Assembly: GCA_050288165.1 (NCBI GenBank)
Contig: JBNKDG010000003.1
Coordinates: forward strand, 275,788-339,787
Length of the DNA stretch: 64,000 nucleotides
Reading direction: 5' to 3'
Origin: JAPHTQ01 sp050288165
GTDB lineage: Bacteria; Pseudomonadota; Gammaproteobacteria; Thiohalomonadales; Thiohalomonadaceae
The translations under genes were made by a program, and so were the position numbers. This document shows positions 8,580 to 17,216 of this stretch, one piece after another (position 1 is the first letter of the stretch; the number at the start of each line of letters is the position of its first letter). The notes below the pieces were generated by a model. The model was not told the origin of the DNA and searched no databases. It saw nothing but the letters and a program-made list of their open reading frames with translations.

Positions 8580-10070
8580 ATGGCTGAATCTCTTCAAATT
8601 ATTCCAGGGCAGCCGGTTTTGTCGGTAATTGTACTGGCACTGCTCCTGATACTGGTGCTCTATTTCGCGCGCCGTCCTGCACATAGTCTGATTCTTTCAC
8701 TGGTGAGGGCCATCAACAATGGCCTGCGCGTCGCGTCGCGCGCTGTGTTGCAGACCGAGAAGCGACTTATCGTGCGCAACCGTGAGGTGCTGCTGGCTCA
8801 TGGTCGCGAAGCAACCGAGCACATCATTGAGCGTGAATTCGAGCGGGTTGATGCGACCCTGCGCCGTGATATGTCCGAATACCCTGCGCTGCAGCGTAAG
8901 CTGACCGAGTCGCTGACCAAGATCGAGGAAGATTACCAGGAGAGTACCAACGTACCTCCGTCGCCTCCGGGCTGGACCCAGGCGATCGCTGCCGTGGCTG
9001 CCATTCCTTCGTCGAGCGACCCGATGGTGGTGGAGATCCTGCGCGGTATCCGTGACGCACTGGTTAAGGCCCACGACAACGCCATCCATGAGTATCGGGA
9101 GCAGTCACAGGAGCGCCACAAGCTGCTCAAGGTGATGTTGCCATACTGGCGTAAGGTACAGTCGTCGCTGGATCAGATGGACAAGCGGGTGACTCGCTTG
9201 CTGGACCGTTCCCGCGCCATCGACCGCCACATCAACACCTACGAGGAGATCCTCAAGGGCACAGACAAGGCGGTACGCACCCTGTCATCCTCTTCACTAA
9301 CCCAGTTCTTCATCGCCGGTTTCGTACTGGCGGTGGCCATCGGTGGTGCGGTGATCAACTTCAACCTGATCGCTCGCCCGATGCAGGAGATGGTCGGTGG
9401 CAGTAGCTACATCATGAACTTCCGTACCTCCAACATCGCTGCCATGGTGATCATTCTGGTCGAAGTGGCGATGGGCCTGTTCCTGATGGAGTCGCTGCGT
9501 ATTACCCGGTTGTTCCCCACCATCGGCGCGTTGGATGACAAGATCCGCACCCGGATGATCTACGCCAGCTTTATCTTCCTTTTCTTACTGGCGAGCATCG
9601 AGGCGGGTCTCGCTTATATGCGTGAACTGCTATCGCAGGATGATGCGGCGCTGGTAGCCGGTCTGCTGAATAACACCGATCTGGTCTACTCCAATGACAG
9701 TCGCTGGATCACCACCGCGGCGCAGATGGGCATGGGCTTTATCCTGCCGTTTGCCCTGACCTTCGTTGCCATTCCACTGGAATCGTTTGTCGAGTCGTCA
9801 CGTACCGTGCTCGGTACCCTGGCGGTCGCCACACTGCGCGGTCTGGCGATGTTGCTGCGCCTCCTCGGCAACGTGATTAGCTATTCCGGTAGTGCACTGA
9901 CCAGTTTCTACGATCTGGTGATCTTTGCCCCGCTATGGATCGAAGGTGTAGTAGGGAAGGGTAAGGGCGGCGGTGACATGAGTAATGTGCGGAAGCAGAA
10001 GTTCAAGGGCAAGGACTCCAATCGTTCCGGGGTCAACCTGAGTAATTCAATGACGGGGACGGGATCATGA
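8580..10070 (+). CDS. Coiled-coil polytopic inner-membrane protein of unknown function
   Basis: Not a family I recognise. The 496-residue protein has an N-terminal membrane helix (about 11-30) and a long, mostly helical charged region (about 50-240) that includes a Pro-rich break TNVPPSPPGW (123-132). Membrane segments lie near 242-263, 284-305, 325-346 and 382-403, with a possible further one near 436-457. The C-terminal tail is basic (KGKGGGDMSNVRKQKFKGK). The start is set by a perfect AAGGAGG. Its last four bases (ATGA) overlap the start of the VWA lipoprotein gene, so the two are probably made together and may form one envelope complex, by inference. Confidence 0.8.
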   Translation: MAESLQIIPGQPVLSVIVLALLLILVLYFARRPAHSLILSLVRAINNGLRVASRAVLQTEKRLIVRNREVLLAHGREATEHIIEREFERVDATLRRDMSEYPALQRKLTESLTKIEEDYQESTNVPPSPPGWTQAIAAVAAIPSSSDPMVVEILRGIRDALVKAHDNAIHEYREQSQERHKLLKVMLPYWRKVQSSLDQMDKRVTRLLDRSRAIDRHINTYEEILKGTDKAVRTLSSSSLTQFFIAGFVLAVAIGGAVINFNLIARPMQEMVGGSSYIMNFRTSNIAAMVIILVEVAMGLFLMESLRITRLFPTIGALDDKIRTRMIYASFIFLFLLASIEAGLAYMRELLSQDDAALVAGLLNNTDLVYSNDSRWITTAAQMGMGFILPFALTFVAIPLESFVESSRTVLGTLAVATLRGLAMLLRLLGNVISYSGSALTSFYDLVIFAPLWIEGVVGKGKGGGDMSNVRKQKFKGKDSNRSGVNLSNSMTGTGS

Positions 10071-10720
10071 GAATTAAACGTATCGCACAGGCACTTGGCC
10101 TGTCGCTGCTTCTTGCACTGGCGGGATGCAGCGAGGAGGGGACGCACAGCCGCGGTGTCTACATGTTGATGGACACCTCCGGCACCTACACCCAGGAGCT
10201 GGAAAAGGCGCAACATATCATCAACTACATTCTTGCCAAGCTGCAGTCGAACGACTCCTTTGCTGTGGCACGGGTCGATACCGGCAGCTTTAGTGAGAAG
10301 GATATTGTTGCCAAGATCACTTTCGACTCCAAACCGAGTAATGCCAACCAGCAGAAACTGGCCTTTCGCGACACCATCAATCAGTTCGTCAAGACGGTGA
10401 AGTCGAGCTCCTATACCGATATCACCGGCGGTATCTTGCAGGCGACCGAGTTTCTTAACGAAAAAGGTGCGGCGAAGAAGACCATCCTTATCTTCTCCGA
10501 TCTGAAAGAGGAACTGAGCAAGGGGTATGTTCGCGATATTCCGCTACAACTGAGTGGCTTTGAAGTCGTTGCACTCAACGTTACCAAACTGCGCAGCGAC
10601 AACGTTGACCCGCGCGAATACATGAATCGCCTGGAAGAGTGGAAGAAGAAGGTTGAGTCGGGTGGTGGCACCTGGCGGGTGATCAACGACCTGGAACGAT
10701 TGGACAATATGTTCGATTGA
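10067..10720 (+). CDS. VWA-domain lipoprotein
   Basis: The 217-residue protein has a lipoprotein signal peptide ending LALAG|C, with C21 as the acylation site. The VWA domain begins GVYMLMDTSGTYTQEL; D36, S38 and T40 form the metal-ion-dependent adhesion site (DxSxT). A Thr in the SYTDITGGI segment and the Asp of TILIFSDLKEEL supply the remaining MIDAS positions. VWA domains usually bind protein partners through a metal ion; the residue after +1 of the mature form is Ser, so outer-membrane sorting is expected. The start overlaps the coiled-coil membrane gene by four bases. A strong terminator follows. Confidence 0.88.
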   Translation: MRIKRIAQALGLSLLLALAGCSEEGTHSRGVYMLMDTSGTYTQELEKAQHIINYILAKLQSNDSFAVARVDTGSFSEKDIVAKITFDSKPSNANQQKLAFRDTINQFVKTVKSSSYTDITGGILQATEFLNEKGAAKKTILIFSDLKEELSKGYVRDIPLQLSGFEVVALNVTKLRSDNVDPREYMNRLEEWKKKVESGGGTWRVINDLERLDNMFD

Positions 10721-10737
10721 TGAAGGGATATCCCAAT

Positions 10738-10769
10738 AAAAAAACGGCGCCACCGGCGCCGTTTTTTTT
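10738..10769 (+). terminator. Bidirectional Rho-independent terminator
   Basis: A perfect seven-base-pair stem CGGCGCC/GGCGCCG around the loop ACC, flanked by a run of A on the left and eight T on the right. It serves the VWA gene on the plus strand and the converging M61 peptidase gene on the minus strand, whose stop codon lies at its edge. Confidence 0.9.
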
Positions 10770-12576
10770 AGCCGTGCAGCCAACTCTGACGTAGCTGTTT
10801 TATTTCGTCGCTGCTGTTCTCATCCAGGATCAGGTAGCAGGTATCCTGCGGTGCGGGTTGTGGCAGTGCCGAGAAATGCATCAGTTCGTCACGACGAAAG
10901 GCGTGCAGTTCAACCGGCATATTGTTCCGCGGCATATTGAGCAGCTTTTCGATGTTGTCATGGGTAGCACGCAGGCCGTCGACAGCGACGATGATATCGC
11001 CAGCCGACAGTCCCGCCTTTTGCGCCGCGCCTTCATCGAAAACCGCAGCCAGTTTGGCCCCCAGTGGATCGTTGCTGTAACGCACACCGAGTGTCAGCGA
11101 CTCACCCTTGCCGTTTTTGTTTGGCTTTCCGCCCTTGTCGCTGTTACCGCTTGCAGGCCGTAGTTTCATGGTGACGCCAAAGCGAGCGAGTAATGTATCA
11201 AGTGGCAGGTCGTCGGTACCACGCAGGGCCTGTTCCAGCAGGGCTGAGATATCTTCTCCCGCGATCGTCTGAATCAGTGCTTCCATCTGTTGCGGCGAGA
11301 TGCCGATATGCGGCTTGCCGTAATCGCGCCACAGGGTACGCATCACGTCATCCAGCGAGCGCTCGCCATTGCTGTTGCCACGGATGGTGAGATCCAGTGC
11401 CAGCGCAATCAGGCTGCCTTTGGCGTAGTAGCTGACGATGGCGTTGGGTGAGTTCTCATCCTGTTTATAGAACTTGCTCCAGGCATCGAAACTGGAATCG
11501 CTGACCGACTGCTTCAGCCTGCCGCTACCACGGATCACCCGGGTGATGGTCTGCCCCAGTAGTTCCAGGTAACTCTCTTCGTCGATCAGGCCGCAGCGCA
11601 ACAAAATCAGATCATCGTAGTAGGAGGTGAATCCCTCGAAGGCCCAGAGTAACGGGGTGTAACTTTCCTGGCGCAGATCGTAGGGAACGAAGACGTCCGG
11701 TTTGATCCGCTTGATGTTCCAGCTATGAAAATATTCATGACTGCAAAGGCCGAGGAAGTTGCGATAGTTTTCGCTGATCTTCTCTTCACCTTTGAGGGGA
11801 AGGTCGTCACGGCTGCAGAGCAGACTGGTGGAGCTGCGATGTTCCAGACCACCATAGCCGCTGCCCACTACCATGGTCTGGAACAGGTAACGATCAAACG
11901 GCGCTTCACCAAAGAGGTCGATCTGTGCTTCGCAGATCGGTTTCAGATCGGTAGCGAGCCGCTCAGTGTCGGCGTAGTGGCGTCCGGTCAGCACCATGGC
12001 ATGAGGAATGCCACGGGCCTCGAATTCGATCAGGGTGAAGTCACCCATCTCTACCGGGTGATCGATCAGTTCATCGTAGTCATTGGCATGGAAGCGGCCA
12101 AAGGCGTAAGCGGCATGGTCACTCTTTAGTGTTGTGGCGATGCGCCAGGTTTTGTATTGCGTACCTTGTGGCGGTTCGATATCGACACTGCACGATTGTT
12201 CATCCTGGCCGTGTACCCGCAGGAAGACACTGCTGCCGTTGAAGTAGCCGTGGGTGGTATCGAGATGGGCGGTGCGTACCGACAGGTCCCAGGCGTAGAC
12301 GGTGTAGTCGATAGTCAAGGGGGCGGAGCAGGGGGCGCAGCGCCAGGTCTGTTTATCCAGCTTCTCCAGTTTGAGCGGTTTACCGTCACAGTTTGCTTCA
12401 ATGGTGACGATGTTTTTGGCGAAGTCGCGGATCATGTAGCTGCCGGGAAGCCATGCCGGCAGTGAAACGACCTGGCCATCCGGGTCCGGTTGGCTTACCT
12501 GTAGCGTGATCTGAAAAAGATGGGCTTCTGGATGGACGGGGCGAATGTGGTAGTGAACGTTGCTGGTGTTGCCCAT
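10768..12576 (-). CDS. M61 family peptidase with PDZ domain (glycyl aminopeptidase-like)
   Basis: Zinc metallopeptidase of 602 residues. An N-terminal beta-rich domain carries the family segment SLPAWLPGSYMIRDFAKNI (about 38-56). The catalytic domain has GYGGLEH (240-246), the zinc motif HEYFHSWNIKRI (280-291) and the third ligand Glu in WAFEGFTSYY (E314). A C-terminal PDZ domain is visible around AAQKAGLSAGDIIVAVDG. No clear signal peptide is present, so a cytoplasmic location is likely. I chose the ATG at 12576 (MGNTSNVHYHIRP) because the 44-residue upstream extension lies inside the preceding gene. It is the last gene of the compact minus-strand run and ends at the bidirectional terminator. 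Confidence 0.92.
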   Translation of the reverse strand: MGNTSNVHYHIRPVHPEAHLFQITLQVSQPDPDGQVVSLPAWLPGSYMIRDFAKNIVTIEANCDGKPLKLEKLDKQTWRCAPCSAPLTIDYTVYAWDLSVRTAHLDTTHGYFNGSSVFLRVHGQDEQSCSVDIEPPQGTQYKTWRIATTLKSDHAAYAFGRFHANDYDELIDHPVEMGDFTLIEFEARGIPHAMVLTGRHYADTERLATDLKPICEAQIDLFGEAPFDRYLFQTMVVGSGYGGLEHRSSTSLLCSRDDLPLKGEEKISENYRNFLGLCSHEYFHSWNIKRIKPDVFVPYDLRQESYTPLLWAFEGFTSYYDDLILLRCGLIDEESYLELLGQTITRVIRGSGRLKQSVSDSSFDAWSKFYKQDENSPNAIVSYYAKGSLIALALDLTIRGNSNGERSLDDVMRTLWRDYGKPHIGISPQQMEALIQTIAGEDISALLEQALRGTDDLPLDTLLARFGVTMKLRPASGNSDKGGKPNKNGKGESLTLGVRYSNDPLGAKLAAVFDEGAAQKAGLSAGDIIVAVDGLRATHDNIEKLLNMPRNNMPVELHAFRRDELMHFSALPQPAPQDTCYLILDENSSDEIKQLRQSWLHG

Positions 12577-12598
12577 GGAGTACTTAGTGCCTGTTGTT

Positions 12599-13372
12599 TT
12601 AGGGATTGACGATCTCGACCTTGATACGGACGTTGCGGGTTTGCTGGTCGCGTTCGCGAGTCGAATAGATAATACCTGTTCCGCTTTGATTTTGCTTCTG
12701 TGCCACACCGCCCAGAGTGATCCACTCGCCCGGCCTGCCGCTGACGGTCGTCACCATCTCCTGTTGCTCAATGATGCCACCTCCCTGAGGTGATGGCCGC
12801 GCGCTAAATGGGCGGATGTCGAGGTGGACGGTATCGCCGACCAAGGTAGGGCGCACCTCGAAACCGCTCTCAACGTTACGGTATTCGATCCCCTGGGTGA
12901 CACTGGTGCCGTATGGCCCCTGCTGAACGTGTTGCATGACCTGTGGCACCGCCTGACCGGCACGAATGGTGGCCCAGTGTCCTTCCAGTACCTGAAGTTG
13001 CTGGTTGCCATTCTCATTGCTGCTGCGCTGAGTGCTGTAAACCCGTGCCTGCGGTTCCTTCACGCTGCCGCCGAGTGAGGCACCGCTTTTTTCCCGCTCA
13101 GCTTCACTATCCTGTTGCACTGTTATGCGCAGCATATGCGGCGCCTTGTCCAGTTGGGCGATGAGCATGTCGAGTTGTGCCAGGTTTTCGCTACTGCTGC
13201 GGACAATGAGGGTGTAACCGGTGCCACTGATGGCGCCATCGCTCTCCAGCATCGGTTTCAGCAGAGGAATCATCTCGGCAGCACTGCGATGTTTCAGATC
13301 CCAGGTTCTGACTTCCGTTGCGTTCAATGACATGCTGACCAACAGCATGATGAGGAAGGCTGTACCCCTCAT
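12599..13372 (-). CDS. Short secretin-like periplasmic protein
   Basis: The 257-residue protein begins with a signal peptide (MRGTAFLIMLLVSMSLNA). An N1/NolW-like secretin subdomain follows: WDLKHRSAAEMIPLLKPML through TLIVRSSSENLAQLDMLIAQLD. Its C-terminal half (ESGFEVRPTLVGDTVHLDI, VSGRPGEWITLGGVAQ) resembles the start of a secretin core. It is far shorter than a full secretin and no secretion genes lie nearby, so it is probably not a functional outer-membrane channel. The ATG overlaps the upstream gene's TGA (ATGA), indicating translational coupling. Function unknown. Confidence 0.75.
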   Translation of the reverse strand: MRGTAFLIMLLVSMSLNATEVRTWDLKHRSAAEMIPLLKPMLESDGAISGTGYTLIVRSSSENLAQLDMLIAQLDKAPHMLRITVQQDSEAEREKSGASLGGSVKEPQARVYSTQRSSNENGNQQLQVLEGHWATIRAGQAVPQVMQHVQQGPYGTSVTQGIEYRNVESGFEVRPTLVGDTVHLDIRPFSARPSPQGGGIIEQQEMVTTVSGRPGEWITLGGVAQKQNQSGTGIIYSTRERDQQTRNVRIKVEIVNP

Positions 13373-13893
13373 ATTTGTAAGCGTCGCAGCTTCGGGTCGG
13401 GCACCGATTGTTCCCACATCTCGATGAAAAGTTCACGCATGCCTTTAACCATGCGTCGATCACGGAAGCAGGCCTCGGCATCGAAACGCAGGGGTTCCTT
13501 GCGTCGGATGTAGCCGACGCCATCGACAATAAGGAACGACTCGACAATGTCCTGGTGTTCATCGCCGGGCGTACGCATGTGGATACTGCTGCTCAGGCGT
13601 TGTGCCAGCGGTAGCATGCGATGGCCATATTTGATCGCTTTATCCGAAGTACCGATCAGAAAGCGAGCCTGGGAATTTCGGTCACGTCGGGCGAAGGCGG
13701 AGAGGGCTTCGACAAAGTCGGGATGACCATAGATGGGTGGGTCCAGGTCATAGGTCAGGACATAGATTTCACGCCTGGCCTGACTGACCATGTCGAGCAC
13801 GACGCAGAGATTGTGCTCGGCGGTTTCCAGGCTGTAGAGGGTTTCACTTTGGCCCAGCAAATTATCGTAGTTGTAGTCGCAGGTATTTCTCAT
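13369..13893 (-). CDS. Conserved protein of unknown function, degenerate PLD-like
   Basis: The 174-residue soluble protein (MRNTCDYNYDNLLGQSETL...) has REIYVLTYDLDPPIYGHPD followed by ARFLIGTSDKAIKYGH and SFLIVDGVGYIRR. This succession of strands recalls one phospholipase-D-like half, but no HxK(x)4D motif is visible, so I do not claim catalysis. Homologues next to a GNAT gene are familiar in gammaproteobacteria. I chose the ATG at 13893, 28 bases after the GNAT stop. It is coupled to the mini-secretin gene by a four-base overlap. Confidence 0.65.
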   Translation of the reverse strand: MRNTCDYNYDNLLGQSETLYSLETAEHNLCVVLDMVSQARREIYVLTYDLDPPIYGHPDFVEALSAFARRDRNSQARFLIGTSDKAIKYGHRMLPLAQRLSSSIHMRTPGDEHQDIVESFLIVDGVGYIRRKEPLRFDAEACFRDRRMVKGMRELFIEMWEQSVPDPKLRRLQI

Positions 13894-13921
13894 CGTGAAG
13901 TCTACCCATCGTGGGTGCTGT

Positions 13922-14365
13922 TTATTTTTGAGTATACAGCTCGAGTACCATATGGCGATGCAATATCCCTGCATCCAAAAAGGTTTTTCCTTCCGTTTGA
14001 AAACCCAGCTTGCGATAGAATTCGATGGCGGCGACCTGGGCGTCAAGGAAAACTTTGCGGTGTCCTTTCTCCCGTGCCTGTCGCATCATCTCCTGCATCA
14101 ATAAGCTGCCGATACCGCAATGACGCCAGCGTGTCAGAACCGCGACTCGCCCGATATGACCATCCGGTAACATTCGTGCGGTGCCGATGGGATTCCCTTC
14201 GCTATCTTCGGCCAGAAGGTGAAAGGCCGTTTCGTCTTCGCCATCCCATTCCAGTTCTGTGGGGACGTTTTGTTCCTCTATAAAGACCTGTTCGCGGATT
14301 TGGCGCAAAGCCTGCTCATCCTGTTGCCAGGTGGCGGAGCGGATGCTGCATGCAGGGTGTGGCAT
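13922..14365 (-). CDS. GNAT family N-acetyltransferase
   Basis: The 147-residue acetyltransferase has the acetyl-CoA-binding motif A, RVAVLTRWRHCGIGSLLM (about residues 73-90), with the R/Q-x-x-G-x-G/A pattern as RHCGIG. FYRKLGFQTEGKTF forms motif B. N-terminal RQIREQVFIEEQNVP is typical of the ElaA-like/YjcF-like subgroup. The acceptor substrate is unknown. The ATG overlaps the roxA stop by one base (TAATG). Confidence 0.88.
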   Translation of the reverse strand: MPHPACSIRSATWQQDEQALRQIREQVFIEEQNVPTELEWDGEDETAFHLLAEDSEGNPIGTARMLPDGHIGRVAVLTRWRHCGIGSLLMQEMMRQAREKGHRKVFLDAQVAAIEFYRKLGFQTEGKTFLDAGILHRHMVLELYTQK

Positions 14366-15522
14366 TAGTCGGGGAAGTAGAGGGCGCCGAGGTTGTAGAG
14401 CTCCCGCAGCAGTTCGACAAAGGCGGTATTTGTCAGATGGGCTTCAAGTTCATCCCGCGTGTAGACCCGCTGGCCGCAGAGTAAGGGGGCGGCGAAGGCG
14501 AGGTCGCTGTCCAGTTTATACTCCTCACCGGCCACATAGAGCAGGGTTGGGTTGCCGTCGATGTAGGCGAAGCGCGCATATTCGCTGCGCCACAGTTCGC
14601 CGTGCTGTTGCAGAGCGGCGAGCAGTTGCTGGGCAGAGAGTTCCTGTTCCGGTTCCGGCAGATAGTGGCCGGGACGGACGTCGGTGGTGAAGCTGCCGAA
14701 CCAGCGGTCGATGGTTTTGTCGTCCAGGGGCAGGGCACGGATGATGGCGCGGATCTTCTCCCGCGCCTGCTGGCTGAGCAGACCGGGGTTGGCCTGGGCT
14801 TGCAGGTCGGGATCTTCGTAGAAGGCCTCCGGGTCCATCTGCGCCAGGGCATCGGCCAGATAGCCGCCGAGCAGTTCCAGTTTGGCCGGGGCACGGAAGC
14901 CGACAGAGATGGTGATGCAGTCGCCGAGGGCGACGCCGTGGTGGACCACGCCGGGCGGCAGGTAGAGCAGGTCACCCTCTTCAAGGATGTACTCCTCTGT
15001 TGGCTGAAAATCCCTGAGGATGCGTAGCGGCAGGCCGGGGAGAAGCTGCTCCGGCCCGGCATCCTGATAGCTAAGCTGCCAGCGGCGACGTCCCGGTCCC
15101 TGAATAAGGAAGACATCGTAGTTGTCGGCGTGGGGGCCGACGGTACCCTGATCCGGGGCGTAGCTGACCATCACGTCGTCCAGGCGCCAGTTGGGGATAA
15201 AGTCGAAGCGCTCCTGCAACAGAGCGAACTCGGGGACGTGTTTGTTGATCTCCTGCACCAGCACGGTCCAGTGGGAGTCGGGCAGGGCAAGAAAATCCTC
15301 TTCGCTGAACGGGCCGTGGCGCACCTGCCACGGTGTCTCGCCGTGTTCCTGAATGAGACGCGACTCGACCTCCGCCTCGCAGGCCAGCCCGGCCAGCTCT
15401 TCCGCGCTGATGGGGCAGATGAAGCCGGGCAGGGCATTACGCAGACAGAGCGGTTTCTTCTGCCAGTAGTCGCGCAGAAATTCTTCGGTGGTGATGCCGT
15501 TGAGCGGGGAGGTTTTGGTCAT
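14365..15522 (-). CDS. roxA: Ribosomal protein uL16 arginine hydroxylase RoxA (YcfD-like), JmjC/cupin fold
   Basis: 2-oxoglutarate- and Fe(II)-dependent oxygenase; E. coli YcfD hydroxylates an arginine of ribosomal protein L16. The 385-residue protein starts MTKTSPLNGITTEEFLRDYWQ. It has the iron-binding HxD in GPHADNYDVF (H131, D133) and the distal His in PPGVVHHGVALG (H193 or H194). A C-terminal dimerisation and winged-helix region follows, as in YcfD. The ATG at 15522 was chosen because the longer frame runs into the CACAGAG repeat. The gene lies downstream of purB, a usual neighbour. Confidence 0.92.
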   Translation of the reverse strand: MTKTSPLNGITTEEFLRDYWQKKPLCLRNALPGFICPISAEELAGLACEAEVESRLIQEHGETPWQVRHGPFSEEDFLALPDSHWTVLVQEINKHVPEFALLQERFDFIPNWRLDDVMVSYAPDQGTVGPHADNYDVFLIQGPGRRRWQLSYQDAGPEQLLPGLPLRILRDFQPTEEYILEEGDLLYLPPGVVHHGVALGDCITISVGFRAPAKLELLGGYLADALAQMDPEAFYEDPDLQAQANPGLLSQQAREKIRAIIRALPLDDKTIDRWFGSFTTDVRPGHYLPEPEQELSAQQLLAALQQHGELWRSEYARFAYIDGNPTLLYVAGEEYKLDSDLAFAAPLLCGQRVYTRDELEAHLTNTAFVELLRELYNLGALYFPD

Positions 15523-15702
15523 AATTTGTTCACCACAGAGACACGGAGCACACAGAGAAAACCTTTGCAGGGAATGTACCAAGAAGCTTCACGATAGGCG
15601 GCAGATAATTTGCGTGTAGGTCGGCTTTCAGGCCGATCTGCAGGAAAGAGGTTACCCTTAATGCCTTTGCCCCTCTGTCTCCTCTGTGCCTCTGTGGTGA
15701 GT
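15523..15702. repeat. Intergenic element with CACAGAG-type inverted arms
   Basis: The whole purB-roxA gap is built from two facing arms. The left arm (15531-15566, plus) reads ACCACAGAG-a-CACGGAG-ca-CACAGAG. The right arm (15664-15700, minus) reads ACCACAGAG-g-CACAGAG-gaga-CAGAG. Between them lie about 100 bases with a small REP-like stem, TCGGC (15621-15625) with GCCGA (15632-15636). The arms end nine bases from the roxA start and three bases from the purB stop. Confidence 0.75.
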
Positions 15703-17070
15703 TTAGATTTTCTTCGCCTGGGCCACGGCGTTGCCGATGTAGTTGGCCGGGGTCCACTTCTTCATCTCGGCCTTGACCTCGTCGGGTAGCTCCAGGGTGT
15801 CGATGAACTCTGCCATGCCAGCGGCGTCCACACGCTTGCCACGGGTGAGGGCCTTGAGCTTCTCGTAGGGCTTTTCGATGCCGTAGCGACGCATGACGGT
15901 CTGGATTGGCTCGGCCAGTACCTCCCAGTTGTTGTCCAGGTCTTCCAGCAGCTTGGCGGCGTTGACCTCCAGCTTGCTGATACCTCGCATCGTTGAGGAG
16001 TAGGCGATCAGCGAATAGCCGACGCCGACGCCGAGGTTACGCAGGACGGTGGAGTCGGTCAGATCGCGCTGCCAGCGGGAGATGGGCAGCTTGGCCGCCA
16101 GGTGGCCAAAGACCGCGTTGGCCAGGCCCAGATTGCCCTCGGAGTTTTCGAAGTCGATGGGGTTGACCTTGTGCGGCATGGTGGAGGAGCCGACCTCGCC
16201 CTCAATGGTCTTCTGTTTGAAGTAGTTGTTGGAGATGTAGGCCCAGATGTCCCGGTCGAAATCGATGAGGATGGTGTTAAAGCGGGCAACACAGTCGAAG
16301 AATTCGGCCACGTAGTCGTGGGGCTCGATCTGGGTGGTGTAGGGGTTCCACTCCAGCCCAAGGCTGGTGACGAACTGTTCGGCCATGCCTTGCCAGTCCA
16401 GTTCCGGGTAGGCAGAGATGTGGGCGTTGTAGTTGCCCACGGCGCCGTTGATCTTGCCCAACATCGGTACAGTCATGAGTTGATCGCGCTGGCGCCTCAA
16501 ACGGTAGGCGACATTGGCCATCTCCTTGCCCAGGGTGGTGGGAGAGGCAGGCTGGCCGTGAGTGCGGGAGAGCATCGGCACTTCGGCGTGCTCGCGACCC
16601 AGACCGGCAATGGCGTCGATGAGCTGGTCCATGGCGGGCAGGACGACCTGGGTGCGCGCCTCGCGCAGCATCAGGGCATAGGCCAGGTTGTTGATGTCCT
16701 CGGAGGTGCAGGCGAAGTGGATGAATTCGCTGACCGCTTCCAGCTCCTGGTTGCCCTGGATCTTCTCCTTAAGGAAATACTCCACCGCCTTGACGTCGTG
16801 GTTGGTGGTCTTCTCGATGTTTTTGACCCGCTGGGCGTCTTCCAGGCTGAACTTGGTGACGATGTTGTCGAGCAGGTTGGAGGCGTGTTCGCTGAAGGTG
16901 GGAACCTCGGCGATGCCTGCGGTCTGCGCCAGCATCTGCAACCAGCGCACCTCGACCAGTACCCGGTGGCGGATCAGGCCGTATTCGCTGAAGATGGGGC
17001 GAAGTTCGTCGGTTTTGCTGCCATAGCGGCCGTCGATGGGGGAAACGGCGGTTAAAGCGTTGAGTTCCAT
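15703..17070 (-). CDS. purB: Adenylosuccinate lyase
   Basis: Cleaves SAICAR to AICAR and adenylosuccinate to AMP, both with release of fumarate. The 455-residue protein begins MELNALTAVSPIDGRYGSKT, like E. coli PurB (456 residues). It carries the fumarase/aspartase superfamily signature SSTMPHKVNPIDFENSEG with the catalytic serine loop. RTHGQPASPTTLGKEMAN is the second conserved region. It is transcribed toward roxA and divergently from rmlB. Confidence 0.97.
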   Translation of the reverse strand: MELNALTAVSPIDGRYGSKTDELRPIFSEYGLIRHRVLVEVRWLQMLAQTAGIAEVPTFSEHASNLLDNIVTKFSLEDAQRVKNIEKTTNHDVKAVEYFLKEKIQGNQELEAVSEFIHFACTSEDINNLAYALMLREARTQVVLPAMDQLIDAIAGLGREHAEVPMLSRTHGQPASPTTLGKEMANVAYRLRRQRDQLMTVPMLGKINGAVGNYNAHISAYPELDWQGMAEQFVTSLGLEWNPYTTQIEPHDYVAEFFDCVARFNTILIDFDRDIWAYISNNYFKQKTIEGEVGSSTMPHKVNPIDFENSEGNLGLANAVFGHLAAKLPISRWQRDLTDSTVLRNLGVGVGYSLIAYSSTMRGISKLEVNAAKLLEDLDNNWEVLAEPIQTVMRRYGIEKPYEKLKALTRGKRVDAAGMAEFIDTLELPDEVKAEMKKWTPANYIGNAVAQAKKI

Positions 17071-17216
17071 GCCTGCTCCGGTGTGTTGCTGGGTGTCATC
17101 GGGAAAAGTGCGGCATATGATACACCAATTTCCTGCCGGGCACGTTTGCCTGGAGTGGTTGGGCCGTGTCGTAGTGGATGCTAGACTTGCGGCTTTCCAA
17201 AAACATGGTTCTGAGA

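Noticed and set aside
12599..13372. Type II or IV secretion secretin
   Set aside because: Only 257 residues, with no complete beta-barrel region and no secretion genes nearby.
13369..13893. Active phospholipase D
   Set aside because: No HxK(x)4D motif is present.
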